This document shows, piece by piece, positions 7,342 through 15,507 of a stretch of 25,116 bases of DNA (position 1 is its first letter; every line of letters starts with the position of its first letter). Position numbers and translations under genes: made by a program. Source of the stretch: Campylobacterales bacterium (lineage in GTDB: Bacteria > Campylobacterota > Campylobacteria > Campylobacterales > Thiovulaceae); the NCBI GenBank assembly GCA_012963895.1, contig DTUW01000076.1:1-25116 (forward strand). The letters are read 5' to 3'. The notes below the pieces were generated by a model, which saw only the letters and a program-made list of their open reading frames with translations, searched no databases and was not told where the DNA came from.

Positions 7342-7572
7342 CTAATTATTGGATATATCATATTTGTAGTTGTCGTCGCTGATAGCTTGAACATTTTGGA
7401 TATTTTTGATTTCGTAAGGCTTATTAGCACTATTTTGTTGAACCTCCAAAGCCCAAATTTCCAAAAACACCAAAATGGAAAGAAGGATAGCCACAAATAA
7501 TAATCCACCAATTGCTCCGTGAAAAGAGAAAACCCCTCTCTCTTCTTCTCTCATTTGAGTATTTCCAGCCAT
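7342..7572 (-). CDS. DUF4006-like small membrane protein
   Basis: The 76-residue protein has a short charged N-terminus (MREEERGVF), one transmembrane helix at about residues 20-42, then a hydrophilic tail with NKPY (50-53) that is probably periplasmic. From memory this fits the DUF4006 family, which accompanies ccoNOQP in Campylobacterota. Its function is unknown; its position three bases after ccoP suggests a part in cbb3 oxidase assembly or stability. The ATG at 7572 has GGAG upstream, inside the end of ccoP. Confidence 0.8.
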   Translation of the reverse strand: MAGNTQMREEERGVFSFHGAIGGLLFVAILLSILVFLEIWALEVQQNSANKPYEIKNIQNVQAISDDNYKYDISNN

Positions 7573-7575
7573 ATT

Positions 7576-8511
7576 TTACTCCTCGCTACTAAGATTGCTG
7601 ATATAGGTTCCAACAGCTTTTTGTTGAGTTTCTGTCAGTCTCAAATCTTCAACTCTGAAAGATGGCATTGTTCCGATAGCTCCCTTTTTACCATGTTCTA
7701 ATACTGCTTGAACAAGTTCAGGAGTGAAGTTGCGAATATTTGGAGCTACGAAAGGTTGCCCTTTGCCATCAGGTCCGTGACAAGCTGCACAAGTTCCAGC
7801 AAATATTTCAGCTCCTTTTTTGCCAACAAATCCATTAGCTACATATTGGGCTACTGTTTCAATCTCTTCATCAGTTAAAGGAGCACCTGTATTGGTATTA
7901 AATAGACCATTTCTATCAGGCATCGCGATACCTTCACCGACAAGCCCGATATTAGAGCCGTGTTCAATTACATATTTCACACTTTCGGCACTAATTCTCT
8001 TGGTAAGGTCGGCAGCTTTTCCACCCATACCGTCGGCAGTAACTCCGTGGCAAGGGGCACAATTTACTAAGAATATCGATTCTCCCATATCTTGAAGCTC
8101 TTCTTTTGTCATATTCTTATGTTTCTCTTCAAACTTCTTATTATATTCTTTCACTTCTTCATTATATTGCCCAATTTGGGAAAAAGACCAAACAGGATAA
8201 CCTGCAAGAAGATACCAAATAAAGAATATTATTGTTCCAATAAAGGAGACTCCCCAACCAACAGGGATATTGTTTTTATACTCTCCAATACCGTCCCAAT
8301 TCTCATCTGCAAGCTCTCCACCAGCCTTATCATTTTTCATCTGATTGACATATTTGAGACCAACCCCAACAGTTAGCCCGAGAATCACAATCGCAGCTAA
8401 GACGGAGAGGATATTTACCATATCATCCCCTATGATGTTACCAACATAGGAGAGAATAACACCTATTAAGACAATCGAGGTTAAGACCGAAACTATAACT
8501 ATCTTTTTCAT
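7576..8511 (-). CDS. ccoP: cbb3-type cytochrome c oxidase subunit III, dihaem CcoP
   Basis: CcoP carries electrons from the periplasmic cytochrome c pool toward CcoO and the catalytic subunit. The 311-residue protein has two haem c sites, CAPCH (151-155) and CAACH (241-245), in two tandem cytochrome c domains, with methionine ligand candidates such as GIAMPD and GTMPSF. Three hydrophobic segments (about 3-22, 33-53 and 85-105) precede them, more than the one or two of proteobacterial CcoP, which fits the Campylobacterota form. Its ATG overlaps the ccoQ stop by four bases (ATGA), indicating translational coupling. Confidence 0.96.
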   Translation of the reverse strand: MKKIVIVSVLTSIVLIGVILSYVGNIIGDDMVNILSVLAAIVILGLTVGVGLKYVNQMKNDKAGGELADENWDGIGEYKNNIPVGWGVSFIGTIIFFIWYLLAGYPVWSFSQIGQYNEEVKEYNKKFEEKHKNMTKEELQDMGESIFLVNCAPCHGVTADGMGGKAADLTKRISAESVKYVIEHGSNIGLVGEGIAMPDRNGLFNTNTGAPLTDEEIETVAQYVANGFVGKKGAEIFAGTCAACHGPDGKGQPFVAPNIRNFTPELVQAVLEHGKKGAIGTMPSFRVEDLRLTETQQKAVGTYISNLSSEE

Positions 8512-8711
8512 TTTTCTACAACCCTTTCACTATTTTTTTCGAGAGGTTCTGATGAAATTTCATCATCGAGTGCCAATTTTCCATACTTCTCATAATCTTT
8601 CGTCCCCCTCCTTTCGGAGATATATAGATGAAATATGTAACTATATAGGAGGAAGACGAGGAGGAGAGTAAAGAAGAAATAGGCATAAGCTTGAAGCTGA
8701 CCTATATCCAT
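8508..8711 (-). CDS. ccoQ: cbb3-type cytochrome c oxidase subunit CcoQ
   Basis: CcoQ is a small subunit that stabilises the cbb3 complex. From the ATG at 8711 it is 67 residues: MDIGQLQAYAYFF leads into one membrane helix (about 8-27), then a YISERRGTKDYEKY segment and an acidic tail. A longer in-frame GTG start at 8729 directly follows the ccoO stop but has no ribosome binding site. The ATG has a GGTGGGGG stretch upstream, though spaced rather far (11 bases), so the choice is not certain. Position between ccoO and ccoP and the small size make the call firm. Confidence 0.88.
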   Translation of the reverse strand: MDIGQLQAYAYFFFTLLLVFLLYSYIFHLYISERRGTKDYEKYGKLALDDEISSEPLEKNSERVVEK

Positions 8712-8729
8712 CTTTACTATAACCCCCAC

Positions 8730-9422
8730 CTATTTCAAGCTGTTAAGATAGGCAATTAGGGCTACTATTTCAGGAATTTCACCTTTTTCGACCATATCTT
8801 TTACATCTTGATTTTTCATGTCTTTAACAATCTCTTTTGCCTCTTTCAAGATTTCTTGTTTAGCTTCATCTAAACTGTCAGGCAATTTCACAGTAGTTGT
8901 AGAACCGTCTTTCATCTTGATAGGCTTATTATATGGAACATTGAATACTTTATTCACTGCCACCATCTCAGCATAAGCAGTTTCTACATCTACTGTATTG
9001 CTGAACATATGTTTATATGAAGGCATAACTGAACCAGGAACAACAGAAGTTGGCTCCCACATATGGTTTTCATGCCAATCAGTAGTTCGGTAGTTACCTA
9101 CTCTATGTAGGTCTGGACCTGTTCTCTTTGAACCCCATAGGAATGGTCTATCATAAGCATACTCACCAGATAGAGAATACATTCCGTATCTATCTGTTTC
9201 ACTTTTGAAAGGTCTAATAAGTTGCGAATGACAAGCATTACAACTATCTTTAATATAGACCTGTCGCCCTGCAAGTTCTAAAATTGAATATGGTTTAGTT
9301 CCGACAACAGGCCGGGAAGCCTCCGCAAAGTTTGGCAATATCTCAATAAGCCCAGCGAAAGCTACAACCATAAATACACCAATTGTAAAGAAAAATGGTC
9401 TCTGTTCTAACCAATGAAACAT
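8730..9422 (-). CDS. ccoO: cbb3-type cytochrome c oxidase subunit II, monohaem CcoO
   Basis: CcoO is the membrane-anchored cytochrome c subunit that feeds electrons to the CcoN binuclear centre. The 230-residue protein has one N-terminal membrane helix (about 10-29) and a single haem c site, CNACH, at 61-65. SQLIRPFKSETDRYG and KRTGPDLHRVG are typical of CcoO, and the distal methionine is probably in GSVMPSY. Between the haem domain and the C-terminus lies a charged insert (about 170-210) rich in Lys and Glu. It starts 11 bases after ccoN. Confidence 0.96.
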   Translation of the reverse strand: MFHWLEQRPFFFTIGVFMVVAFAGLIEILPNFAEASRPVVGTKPYSILELAGRQVYIKDSCNACHSQLIRPFKSETDRYGMYSLSGEYAYDRPFLWGSKRTGPDLHRVGNYRTTDWHENHMWEPTSVVPGSVMPSYKHMFSNTVDVETAYAEMVAVNKVFNVPYNKPIKMKDGSTTTVKLPDSLDEAKQEILKEAKEIVKDMKNQDVKDMVEKGEIPEIVALIAYLNSLK

Positions 9423-9433
9423 CTCTATACTCC

Positions 9434-10918
9434 TTAACTAGCCATAGGTGAGGCATTTACATTTATCTCTTTATCTGAAAGTTCTCTACCACATTTAAAT
9501 GTTTTATATATATTGTAAGCCCAGATAAAGAGACCGACTAAATAGAAAGCTCCACCAATAGCTCTCATAGTGTAATATGGGTGAAGAACTTCAACGGTAT
9601 CGATAAATGAATAGGATAGATTTCCATATTCATCTACTGCTCTCCACATCATACCCTGAGTAATACCTGCAATCCACATTGAAGAGAAGTAGAGAACGAT
9701 ACCAGTAGTTTGCAACCAGAATTGGATTTCAATGAGTTTTTTACTATATATCTCTTTTTTGAAAACTCTTGGAGTCATATGGTAGATACCAGCAATTATC
9801 ATAAATCCAACCCAACCCAAAGTTCCATCATGAACATGTCCAGGAATCCAATCGGTGAAGTGAGCCAATGCATTTACAGATTTGATAGCTTGAATTGGAC
9901 CTTCAAGGGTTGAAAGCATATAGAAGGTAGAAGCTAGAACCATAAATTTGATAAGTGGATTACTTTGAAGTTGATTCCACTCACCTTTCATAGTCAAAAG
10001 CATATTGATAGCTGAACCCCAAGACGGCAAAATTAGAACAACTGAGAATACTGAACCCATTGTCTGCATCCAGTCAGGAACAGTTGAATAGATGAGGTGG
10101 TGTCCTCCTGCCCATAGATAGACAAACATCAATCCCCAGAAAGAGAGTAGAGATAGTTTATAGCTATATACTGCTTGTCCGGACTCTTTTGGTAGGAAGT
10201 AGTAAATTATTGCAATAATTGGAGTTGTGAATACGAATGCAACAGCATTATGCCCATACCACCATTGAACCAATGCATCATTAGTTCCTGCATACCAAGA
10301 GACAGAATGCATAATAGAACCCATGCCGGTTACAAAATAGGTTGGTAATTCCATATTGTTGAATACATACAGCATCGAAATAGCTACAAATGCAGCGATG
10401 TAATACCAGATAGAGATATATAGGGTTCTCTCTCTTCTAATTCCAATTAGTCCAAAAATTGAGATACCCCAAAGCACCATAAAACCAACTACCAAAATAT
10501 CTAATGGCCATTCAAGTTCTGCATACTCTTTGGAAGTTGTAAGCCCACTGAGAAGAGTTACGACTGCGAGTAGGATTGTTATAAAGTAGAGCCAAAAATG
10601 TAGCTTACCAACAGTCATCAAAAACTTAGATTCAGCCATAGATACTTTTAGAACTCTTTGACCTACATAATACCAAGTAGCAAATATACCGCTAAGAGTA
10701 AATCCGAAAGCCACTCCATTGGTGTGGATAGGTCGTAGTCGGCTGAAAGTTCCGAACTCACCAAAAAGGTTGTTTAGCTCAGGAAAAGCCAATTCGAATG
10801 CAATAAATACCCCGATACCCATTCCGATGATACCAAACAGTATCGTTGAAACGAGGAACATCTTTGCAACAGTATAGTCATACTGTATCGGGGCGGTTTG
10901 TTGGGATTGTTCTCCCAT
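9434..10918 (-). CDS. ccoN: cbb3-type cytochrome c oxidase catalytic subunit I, CcoN
   Basis: CcoN reduces O2 to water at a haem b3-CuB centre with high oxygen affinity and pumps protons, supporting microaerobic growth. The 494-residue protein is strongly hydrophobic, with about twelve membrane helices. Haem and copper ligands are visible in RPIHTNGVAF, WWYGHNAVAF (CuB histidine and nearby tyrosine), AGGHHLIYS and PGHVHDGTLGW. The ATG at 10918 has a perfect AAGGAGG upstream. It heads the order ccoN-O-Q-P plus two small genes. Confidence 0.98.
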   Translation of the reverse strand: MGEQSQQTAPIQYDYTVAKMFLVSTILFGIIGMGIGVFIAFELAFPELNNLFGEFGTFSRLRPIHTNGVAFGFTLSGIFATWYYVGQRVLKVSMAESKFLMTVGKLHFWLYFITILLAVVTLLSGLTTSKEYAELEWPLDILVVGFMVLWGISIFGLIGIRRERTLYISIWYYIAAFVAISMLYVFNNMELPTYFVTGMGSIMHSVSWYAGTNDALVQWWYGHNAVAFVFTTPIIAIIYYFLPKESGQAVYSYKLSLLSFWGLMFVYLWAGGHHLIYSTVPDWMQTMGSVFSVVLILPSWGSAINMLLTMKGEWNQLQSNPLIKFMVLASTFYMLSTLEGPIQAIKSVNALAHFTDWIPGHVHDGTLGWVGFMIIAGIYHMTPRVFKKEIYSKKLIEIQFWLQTTGIVLYFSSMWIAGITQGMMWRAVDEYGNLSYSFIDTVEVLHPYYTMRAIGGAFYLVGLFIWAYNIYKTFKCGRELSDKEINVNASPMAS

Positions 10919-10960
10919 AACACCTCCTTAAAAGATTTTGATAGATTTTTGTAAAACACA

Positions 10961-10966
10961 AGTATA
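10961..10966 (-). promoter_or_regulatory. possible -10 element of the ccoNOQP operon
   Basis: On the reverse strand TATACT (within CTATATACTTGTG) lies about 43 bases upstream of the ccoN ATG, in the 59-base gap after tpiA. No FNR-like palindrome (TTGAT-N4-ATCAA) is evident. Read-through from the gap-pgk-tpiA genes is also possible. Confidence 0.3.
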
Positions 10967-10977
10967 TAGAAAATAAA

Positions 10978-11685
10978 TTAAGATTTGGATATATCTTCAC
11001 TAATATTTATCATCTTGATAAAATCTGTTACTTCTAAACTGGCACTGCCGACCAAAACTCCATCACATGATGGCAATCTTAGGATTTCTTCTATATTTGC
11101 TACCTTTACACTACCACCATATATCACTTTTCTATCTGTCTTCTCCTTTATCCATTTTAGAACCTCTTCTATCTCCTCCATAGTTGGAGTAATTCCAGTT
11201 CCAATTGCCCAGATAGGTTCGTAGGCGATTGTGTAGTTGCTATATTCCAAAGGTATATCTCTAAATTGGTTTTCTAAATAGTGGAACAGCTTCTCTCTTC
11301 CCTCTTTTCTAATTTCGAGAGGTTCACCTATGCAATAGATAATCTTGAAATTCTTTTCAGCGAAAAACTGAAATTTTTTAGCCACCTCATCTTGGCTCTC
11401 TTTTAGAATCTCTCTCCTCTCACTATGTCCAATTAGAATAGTTCTAATCCCAAACTCTTCTAACTGCTCTAATCCTATCTCACCGGTAAAAGCCCCCCGC
11501 TCAACTGGATAGCTATTCTGAACTCCTATTTCAACTCTACCAATATGGTGTTGGAGGGCGGTAGTTGGAGGGAAAATAATAATTTCTGATGAGGTGGAGG
11601 GGTGGAGGTTTTGCTCCAAAGTGTTGAGATATTCCTTAGTCTCTTCTCGAGTCTTATTAGTCTTAAAATTTGCGGAAATAACCAT
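10978..11685 (-). CDS. tpiA: triose-phosphate isomerase
   Basis: The enzyme interconverts dihydroxyacetone phosphate and glyceraldehyde-3-phosphate in glycolysis and gluconeogenesis. The 235-residue barrel has N6 and K8 in ANFKTNK, the catalytic histidine H87 in GHSERR, the catalytic glutamate E156 in AYEPIWAIGTG, and the phosphate loop YGGSV. It is somewhat shorter than the usual 250 residues, as in related species. A Ser/Thr-rich loop HPSTSSE near residues 28-34 is encoded over a GATGAGGTGG motif read from the other strand. The gene starts two bases after pgk. Confidence 0.96.
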   Translation of the reverse strand: MVISANFKTNKTREETKEYLNTLEQNLHPSTSSEIIIFPPTTALQHHIGRVEIGVQNSYPVERGAFTGEIGLEQLEEFGIRTILIGHSERREILKESQDEVAKKFQFFAEKNFKIIYCIGEPLEIRKEGREKLFHYLENQFRDIPLEYSNYTIAYEPIWAIGTGITPTMEEIEEVLKWIKEKTDRKVIYGGSVKVANIEEILRLPSCDGVLVGSASLEVTDFIKMINISEDISKS

Positions 11686-11687
11686 AT

Positions 11688-12881
11688 CTACTCCTTGATA
11701 AGAGGGAGAACTCCCGGAAGAACTTTACCCTCTATAAGTTCGAGAGAAGCACCTCCACCGGTTGAGATAAAAGTCATATCCTCATCTAAATTGGTTCTCT
11801 TTATCAAATCGGCAGTATCCCCTCCACCAATAATAGTAGTAGCGAAAGTTTCAGCGACTGTGTGAGCAAGTTTGAAACTACCCCTACTAAATTTCTCCAT
11901 CTCATAAACCCCCATTGGACCATTCCATAAGATGGTTTGGGAATCCCTAATAGCAAGTTGGAAAAGTTTTACAGAAGCAGGACCAATATCCAATCCCATC
12001 CAGTTGTCTGGAATATCTTTGACGGTAACTAGTTTGATATTGGCATTTTCAGAAAATCCATCACTAGCTACTACATCGACAGGTAAATATATTTTCACTC
12101 CAAGTTTTCGAGCCTCCTCCATAATATTGAGAGCCTCAGGGATTAGATGGTCTTCTACTATCGATTTTCCGATATTCTCTCCAAGAGCTTTAAGGAATGT
12201 AAAAGCCATTCCCCCACCGATTATCAACTTATCCACTTTTGGAAGGAGGTTTTTTAGAGCCTCCAATTTCCCTGATACTTTGCTACCCCCAACGATAGCG
12301 GTAAATGGACGAGCGGGAGAGTTTAGAAGTTTGGAGAAAAATTGGATTTCCTTTTGAAGTAGGAAACCTGCCGCCTTATGTTGGTTATCAAAATATTCTG
12401 TAATACCTGAAACTGATGAGTGGTTGCGGTGGCTCACTCCAAAAGCATCATTTACATAAATATCTCCAAAGTTAGCAAGTGCTTTGGAAAATTCCGGGTC
12501 GTTTTTGGTCTCTCCCTCCTCAAACCGAAGATTTTCAAGGAGGAGAACCTCTCCAATTTTCAGATTAGCTACCTTCTTTTTTGCATCTTCTCCAACTACA
12601 TCTTTTGCAAGTTGGACATCGAGATGGAGAAGAGAATGCAATCTCTTTTGGATAGGTTTTAAAGAGTATTTAGGGTCGAATTTCCCTTTTGGTCGTCCAA
12701 GATGCGAAGCCAAGACAACAGAAGCATTATTATCTAAACAATACTCTATCGTAGCTAAGGCTGAACGGATTCGTCTATCATCTGTAATATTTCCAAATTC
12801 ATCTAATGGAACATTGAAATCACATCGGATAAATACCCGTTTTCCTTCTAAGTCGATATTTTTCAGATTTAGCAGTTCCAT
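11688..12881 (-). CDS. pgk: phosphoglycerate kinase
   Basis: The enzyme interconverts 1,3-bisphosphoglycerate with ADP and 3-phosphoglycerate with ATP. The 397-residue, two-domain protein shows the N-terminal substrate site RCDFNVPLDE (19-28), DDRRIRSAL, SHLGRPKG, and the C-terminal nucleotide site NGPMGVYE with GGGDTADLI and STGGGASLELIEG. Length is typical. It lies between gap (three bases upstream) and tpiA (two bases downstream), so the three form one operon for lower glycolysis or gluconeogenesis. Confidence 0.97.
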   Translation of the reverse strand: MELLNLKNIDLEGKRVFIRCDFNVPLDEFGNITDDRRIRSALATIEYCLDNNASVVLASHLGRPKGKFDPKYSLKPIQKRLHSLLHLDVQLAKDVVGEDAKKKVANLKIGEVLLLENLRFEEGETKNDPEFSKALANFGDIYVNDAFGVSHRNHSSVSGITEYFDNQHKAAGFLLQKEIQFFSKLLNSPARPFTAIVGGSKVSGKLEALKNLLPKVDKLIIGGGMAFTFLKALGENIGKSIVEDHLIPEALNIMEEARKLGVKIYLPVDVVASDGFSENANIKLVTVKDIPDNWMGLDIGPASVKLFQLAIRDSQTILWNGPMGVYEMEKFSRGSFKLAHTVAETFATTIIGGGDTADLIKRTNLDEDMTFISTGGGASLELIEGKVLPGVLPLIKE

Positions 12882-12884
12882 AGC

Positions 12885-13886
12885 TTACCTTTGAGAAACA
12901 AAGACCGCCATATCAACCAATCTATTTGAGTAGCCCCACTCATTATCATACCAAGCCATAACCTTTACCATGTTTCCATCGATAACTTGGGTCAAGTCCT
13001 CAGCCACTATTGCACTATGTGGGTCGCCTTGGAAATCTTGGGAAACTCGATAGTCGCTATCGATAGCAATAATACCTTTTAGCTCCCCTTCTGCTTTCTC
13101 TTTCAGAACTCTATTTACCTCATCTTTGGTAGTCTTTTTGGAGACGACTACATTTAAATCAACCATAGAGACATTAGGGGTAGGAACTCGAACAGATTGA
13201 CCGTGCAATTTACCTTGGAGTTGAGGGAGAACAAGTCCAATAGCTTTTGCTGCCCCTGTTGTAGTTGGAATCATATTGACGGCAGCGGCTCTTGCTCGTC
13301 TCTTATCTTTTCGGTGTTTGACATCTAATATATTTTGGTCATTGGTGTAGCTATGGATAGTGGTCATTAGCCCCTTTTCAATTCCAAAATGGTCATCTAA
13401 TATTTTTGCGACTGGAGCTAGGCAGTTGGTGGTGCAACTTGCATTGGAGATAATCTCTTGACCGCTATATTTCTCGTTATTCACTCCAATAACAAATGTA
13501 TCTGTTTTATCTTTTGCAGGTGCAGAAAAGATAACCTTTTTCACTCCATTTTTTAGGTGGGCTTTCGCCTGTTCTTGGGTTAAAAATACCCCTGTGCATT
13601 CTAGGACTATTTCGGCTCCATATTTTCCAAAGTCGAGATTTTCTGGGTCTTTATCTGAAAGCATCTTCACCTTCATATCCCCAATTTGGATATATCCATC
13701 TTCAAGTAGTTTAGTCTCTACTTCAAAAGTTCCATGGACACTATCATTATCTAATAGATACTTCACCATATCAGGAGAAGCTAAATCGTTGATAGCTACA
13801 AGTTCGACATCGTCGCGATTAGCGATAATTCGGGCTACACTTCTACCAATTCGCCCAAATCCATTTATAGCCACTTTAACAGCCAT
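12885..13886 (-). CDS. gap: glyceraldehyde-3-phosphate dehydrogenase
   Basis: The enzyme interconverts glyceraldehyde-3-phosphate and 1,3-bisphosphoglycerate. The 333-residue protein has the Rossmann motif INGFGRIGR, D34 in AINDL (which favours NAD+), the catalytic C151 in SNASCTTNCLAP, and the substrate site HSYTNDQ. The ATG at 13886 has AAGGGA seven bases upstream. It is first in gap-pgk-tpiA, and a -10-like TACAAT lies 35 bases upstream. Confidence 0.97.
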   Translation of the reverse strand: MAVKVAINGFGRIGRSVARIIANRDDVELVAINDLASPDMVKYLLDNDSVHGTFEVETKLLEDGYIQIGDMKVKMLSDKDPENLDFGKYGAEIVLECTGVFLTQEQAKAHLKNGVKKVIFSAPAKDKTDTFVIGVNNEKYSGQEIISNASCTTNCLAPVAKILDDHFGIEKGLMTTIHSYTNDQNILDVKHRKDKRRARAAAVNMIPTTTGAAKAIGLVLPQLQGKLHGQSVRVPTPNVSMVDLNVVVSKKTTKDEVNRVLKEKAEGELKGIIAIDSDYRVSQDFQGDPHSAIVAEDLTQVIDGNMVKVMAWYDNEWGYSNRLVDMAVFVSQR

Positions 13887-13920
13887 ATATTTTCCCTTGT
13901 TAGAATTTGTTTATTGGTTG

Positions 13921-13926
13921 ATTGTA
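13921..13926 (-). promoter_or_regulatory. possible -10 element of gap-pgk-tpiA
   Basis: On the reverse strand TACAAT lies within TTTTTTGATACAATC, about 35 bases before the gap ATG. The same GATACAAT core precedes prfB. The T-run just upstream fits the AT-rich upstream region of Campylobacterota promoters. Confidence 0.4.
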
Positions 13927-13948
13927 TCAAAAAAGAGAGGTCAATGAG

Positions 13949-14035
13949 GTGGAGGAGTTGAAGACTGAGAAGTTAGAAAACTCTATTGTTGAAAAAGATG
14001 AAAAAGAAGCAATCGAATATATAAATTCTCAATAA
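13949..14035 (+). CDS. possible very small ORF, 28 residues (uncertain)
   Basis: In the 185-base gap upstream of gap, a + strand frame from GTG 13949 to TAA 14033-14035 reads MEELKTEKLENSIVEKDEKE and on to IEYINSQ. The composition is charged and helical, and AGAGAGG lies eight bases upstream. An in-frame TTG at 13922 would lengthen it to 37 residues. It could be a real micro-gene, the tail of a decayed gene, or chance. I recognise no family. Confidence 0.2.
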   Translation: MEELKTEKLENSIVEKDEKEAIEYINSQ

Positions 14036-14043
14036 AATGGAAA

Positions 14044-14059
14044 CCCCCAAAACTGGGGG
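14044..14059 (-). terminator. possible terminator hairpin downstream of oorC
   Basis: Read on the reverse strand, CCCCCAGTTTTGGGGG forms a five-base stem with a six-base loop, about 13 bases past the oorC stop, followed by TTTCCATTTTATT. The U-run is weak. A similar but weaker hairpin follows the ComEA-like gene at 17100-17114. Confidence 0.45.
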
Positions 14060-14071
14060 CGGAAATAGAAA

Positions 14072-14638
14072 TTAGCTATCTTTCTTAGCTATCGCCTCTT
14101 CGGCATATTTGATTCCAAGCTCCCAAGCTTTTAAGTTCGGTTCATGAACTTTCTTAGGAACTTTCGACAACATAACCTCTTTAAGAGTTTCCGGGTCTAT
14201 CGCTTTCATAAATGTATTAGCAATCGCAAGAGCAATAACAGACTGAGTTAGAACTAATCCCACCTCTTCTTTTGCGATGGTAATAATAGGAATTTCAACT
14301 ATATTCCACTTTTTTCTATCTTCTTCTGTTGGATGGACAAGGTAAGGGTCAATGATAATAGTTCCCCCTTCTGTTACCCCATTTTTGAATAGGTTGTAAG
14401 AGACGTTGGCAACCGATAGCATAAAATCAACTTCACCATCATTAGCATATGGATAGAATATCTCTTCATCGTCAAGGGTAATATCAACAACTGTTGGACC
14501 CCCTCTAACTTGGGAAGTATATGTAGCTGTTTTTACTCCATATCCCCCTAACTTTATTTTAGCTGCTGCAAAAATTTCACCCGCGAGGAGAACCCCCTGT
14601 CCTCCAACCCCGGTAAATCTCATTATAGTTCTTGCCAT
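14072..14638 (-). CDS. oorC: 2-oxoglutarate:ferredoxin oxidoreductase, gamma subunit
   Basis: The 188-residue protein is the gamma subunit of the four-subunit enzyme that links 2-oxoglutarate, CoA and ferredoxin to succinyl-CoA and CO2; it runs in reverse in the reductive TCA cycle. It shows the family start RFTGVGGQGVLLAGEIFA, then YTSQVRGGPTVVDI and a conserved N-terminal glycine loop. Length is usual for OorC/KorC. It is the last gene of oorD-A-B-C, nine bases after oorB, with a hairpin shortly downstream. Confidence 0.93.
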   Translation of the reverse strand: MARTIMRFTGVGGQGVLLAGEIFAAAKIKLGGYGVKTATYTSQVRGGPTVVDITLDDEEIFYPYANDGEVDFMLSVANVSYNLFKNGVTEGGTIIIDPYLVHPTEEDRKKWNIVEIPIITIAKEEVGLVLTQSVIALAIANTFMKAIDPETLKEVMLSKVPKKVHEPNLKAWELGIKYAEEAIAKKDS

Positions 14639-14647
14639 CTTAACCCC

Positions 14648-15505
14648 TTATATCTTCTTCTCAAAATCGTCTTGGGTAAGTTTAGCCCTCTTACCTTGAT
14701 GAACCTTTTTGATTTCCTCATAAAGTTCGCAATACTCTTTTGCCTCTTTGTCGTGTTTTAGGATACCTGTTGGGAATAAGTTGAGTTTTTCCTCTTCTGG
14801 TAACTGGTCATATTTCTTTTTAGGCATTGTGATTTTGTCAATCCATTCAAGGTTTTCCATAGCCGAAGCCATCTTATTCTTTCTACCTAAATTGATATGA
14901 CAGTTAGAGAGAATATCAAAGAAAGAAAATCCTTTATGTTTAAACCCTTCAACAAATACCTTTTCAAGCTTCTTAGGATTTAAAACAGTTTCACGAGCTA
15001 CAAAAGAGGCACCAGCAGCAATAGCCAACTCAGCTCCATCAAAAGTAGGGTCAATATTCCCTGCCTTTTGTGAAACAGTCCACATACCTTGTGGAGTTGT
15101 TGGGGAAGTTTGAGAGTTGGTAAGTCCATAAATGAAGTTATTTATCATAATGAAATTTATATCTATATTTCTTCTCGCTGCATGGATTGTATGGTTTCCT
15201 CCAATTGCCAAAGCATCTCCATCACCTGCAACACAAATCACATGTTTATCTGGATTTGCCAACTTTATACCAGTTGCAAATGCTACTGTTCGCCCGTGAG
15301 TAGTATGAACGGTGTTGAAATCGACATATGAAGAGAATCGCCCTGAACAACCAATTCCAGAGACAACCGCCACATCATCTTGATTCCAACCCAATTTTTC
15401 GATGGCTCTAATCATAGCTTTCAAAATTACACCATCACCACAACCCCAACACCAAAGTGTTGGCATCTTCTCCAATCTTAGATATTTATCATAATTGAAT
15501 GCCAT
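14648..15505 (-). CDS. oorB: 2-oxoglutarate:ferredoxin oxidoreductase, beta subunit
   Basis: This subunit binds thiamine diphosphate. In its 285 residues, LWCWGCGDGVILKA near the N-terminus carries the conserved cysteines of the family, and VAGDGDALAIGGNH is the GDG-type Mg-TPP motif, followed by NNFIYGLTNSQTSPTT. It lacks its own ferredoxin domain, which OorD supplies. The start has a close upstream ribosome binding site inside oorA's end region and lies two bases after the oorA stop. Confidence 0.95.
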   Translation of the reverse strand: MAFNYDKYLRLEKMPTLWCWGCGDGVILKAMIRAIEKLGWNQDDVAVVSGIGCSGRFSSYVDFNTVHTTHGRTVAFATGIKLANPDKHVICVAGDGDALAIGGNHTIHAARRNIDINFIMINNFIYGLTNSQTSPTTPQGMWTVSQKAGNIDPTFDGAELAIAAGASFVARETVLNPKKLEKVFVEGFKHKGFSFFDILSNCHINLGRKNKMASAMENLEWIDKITMPKKKYDQLPEEEKLNLFPTGILKHDKEAKEYCELYEEIKKVHQGKRAKLTQDDFEKKI

Positions 15506-15507
15506 CT

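Noticed and set aside
8712..8729. GTG start for ccoQ
   Set aside because: There is no ribosome binding site ahead of it, and the family N-terminus begins at the ATG at 8711, though the ribosome binding site spacing there is also not ideal.
10919..10977. FNR-type operator upstream of ccoN
   Set aside because: No TTGAT-N4-ATCAA-like palindrome is visible; only a -10-like TATACT is present.
11932..12894. Several long forward frames inside pgk (136-141 residues)
   Set aside because: They are shadows of the reverse-strand pgk gene, with no ribosome binding sites and no recognisable motifs.
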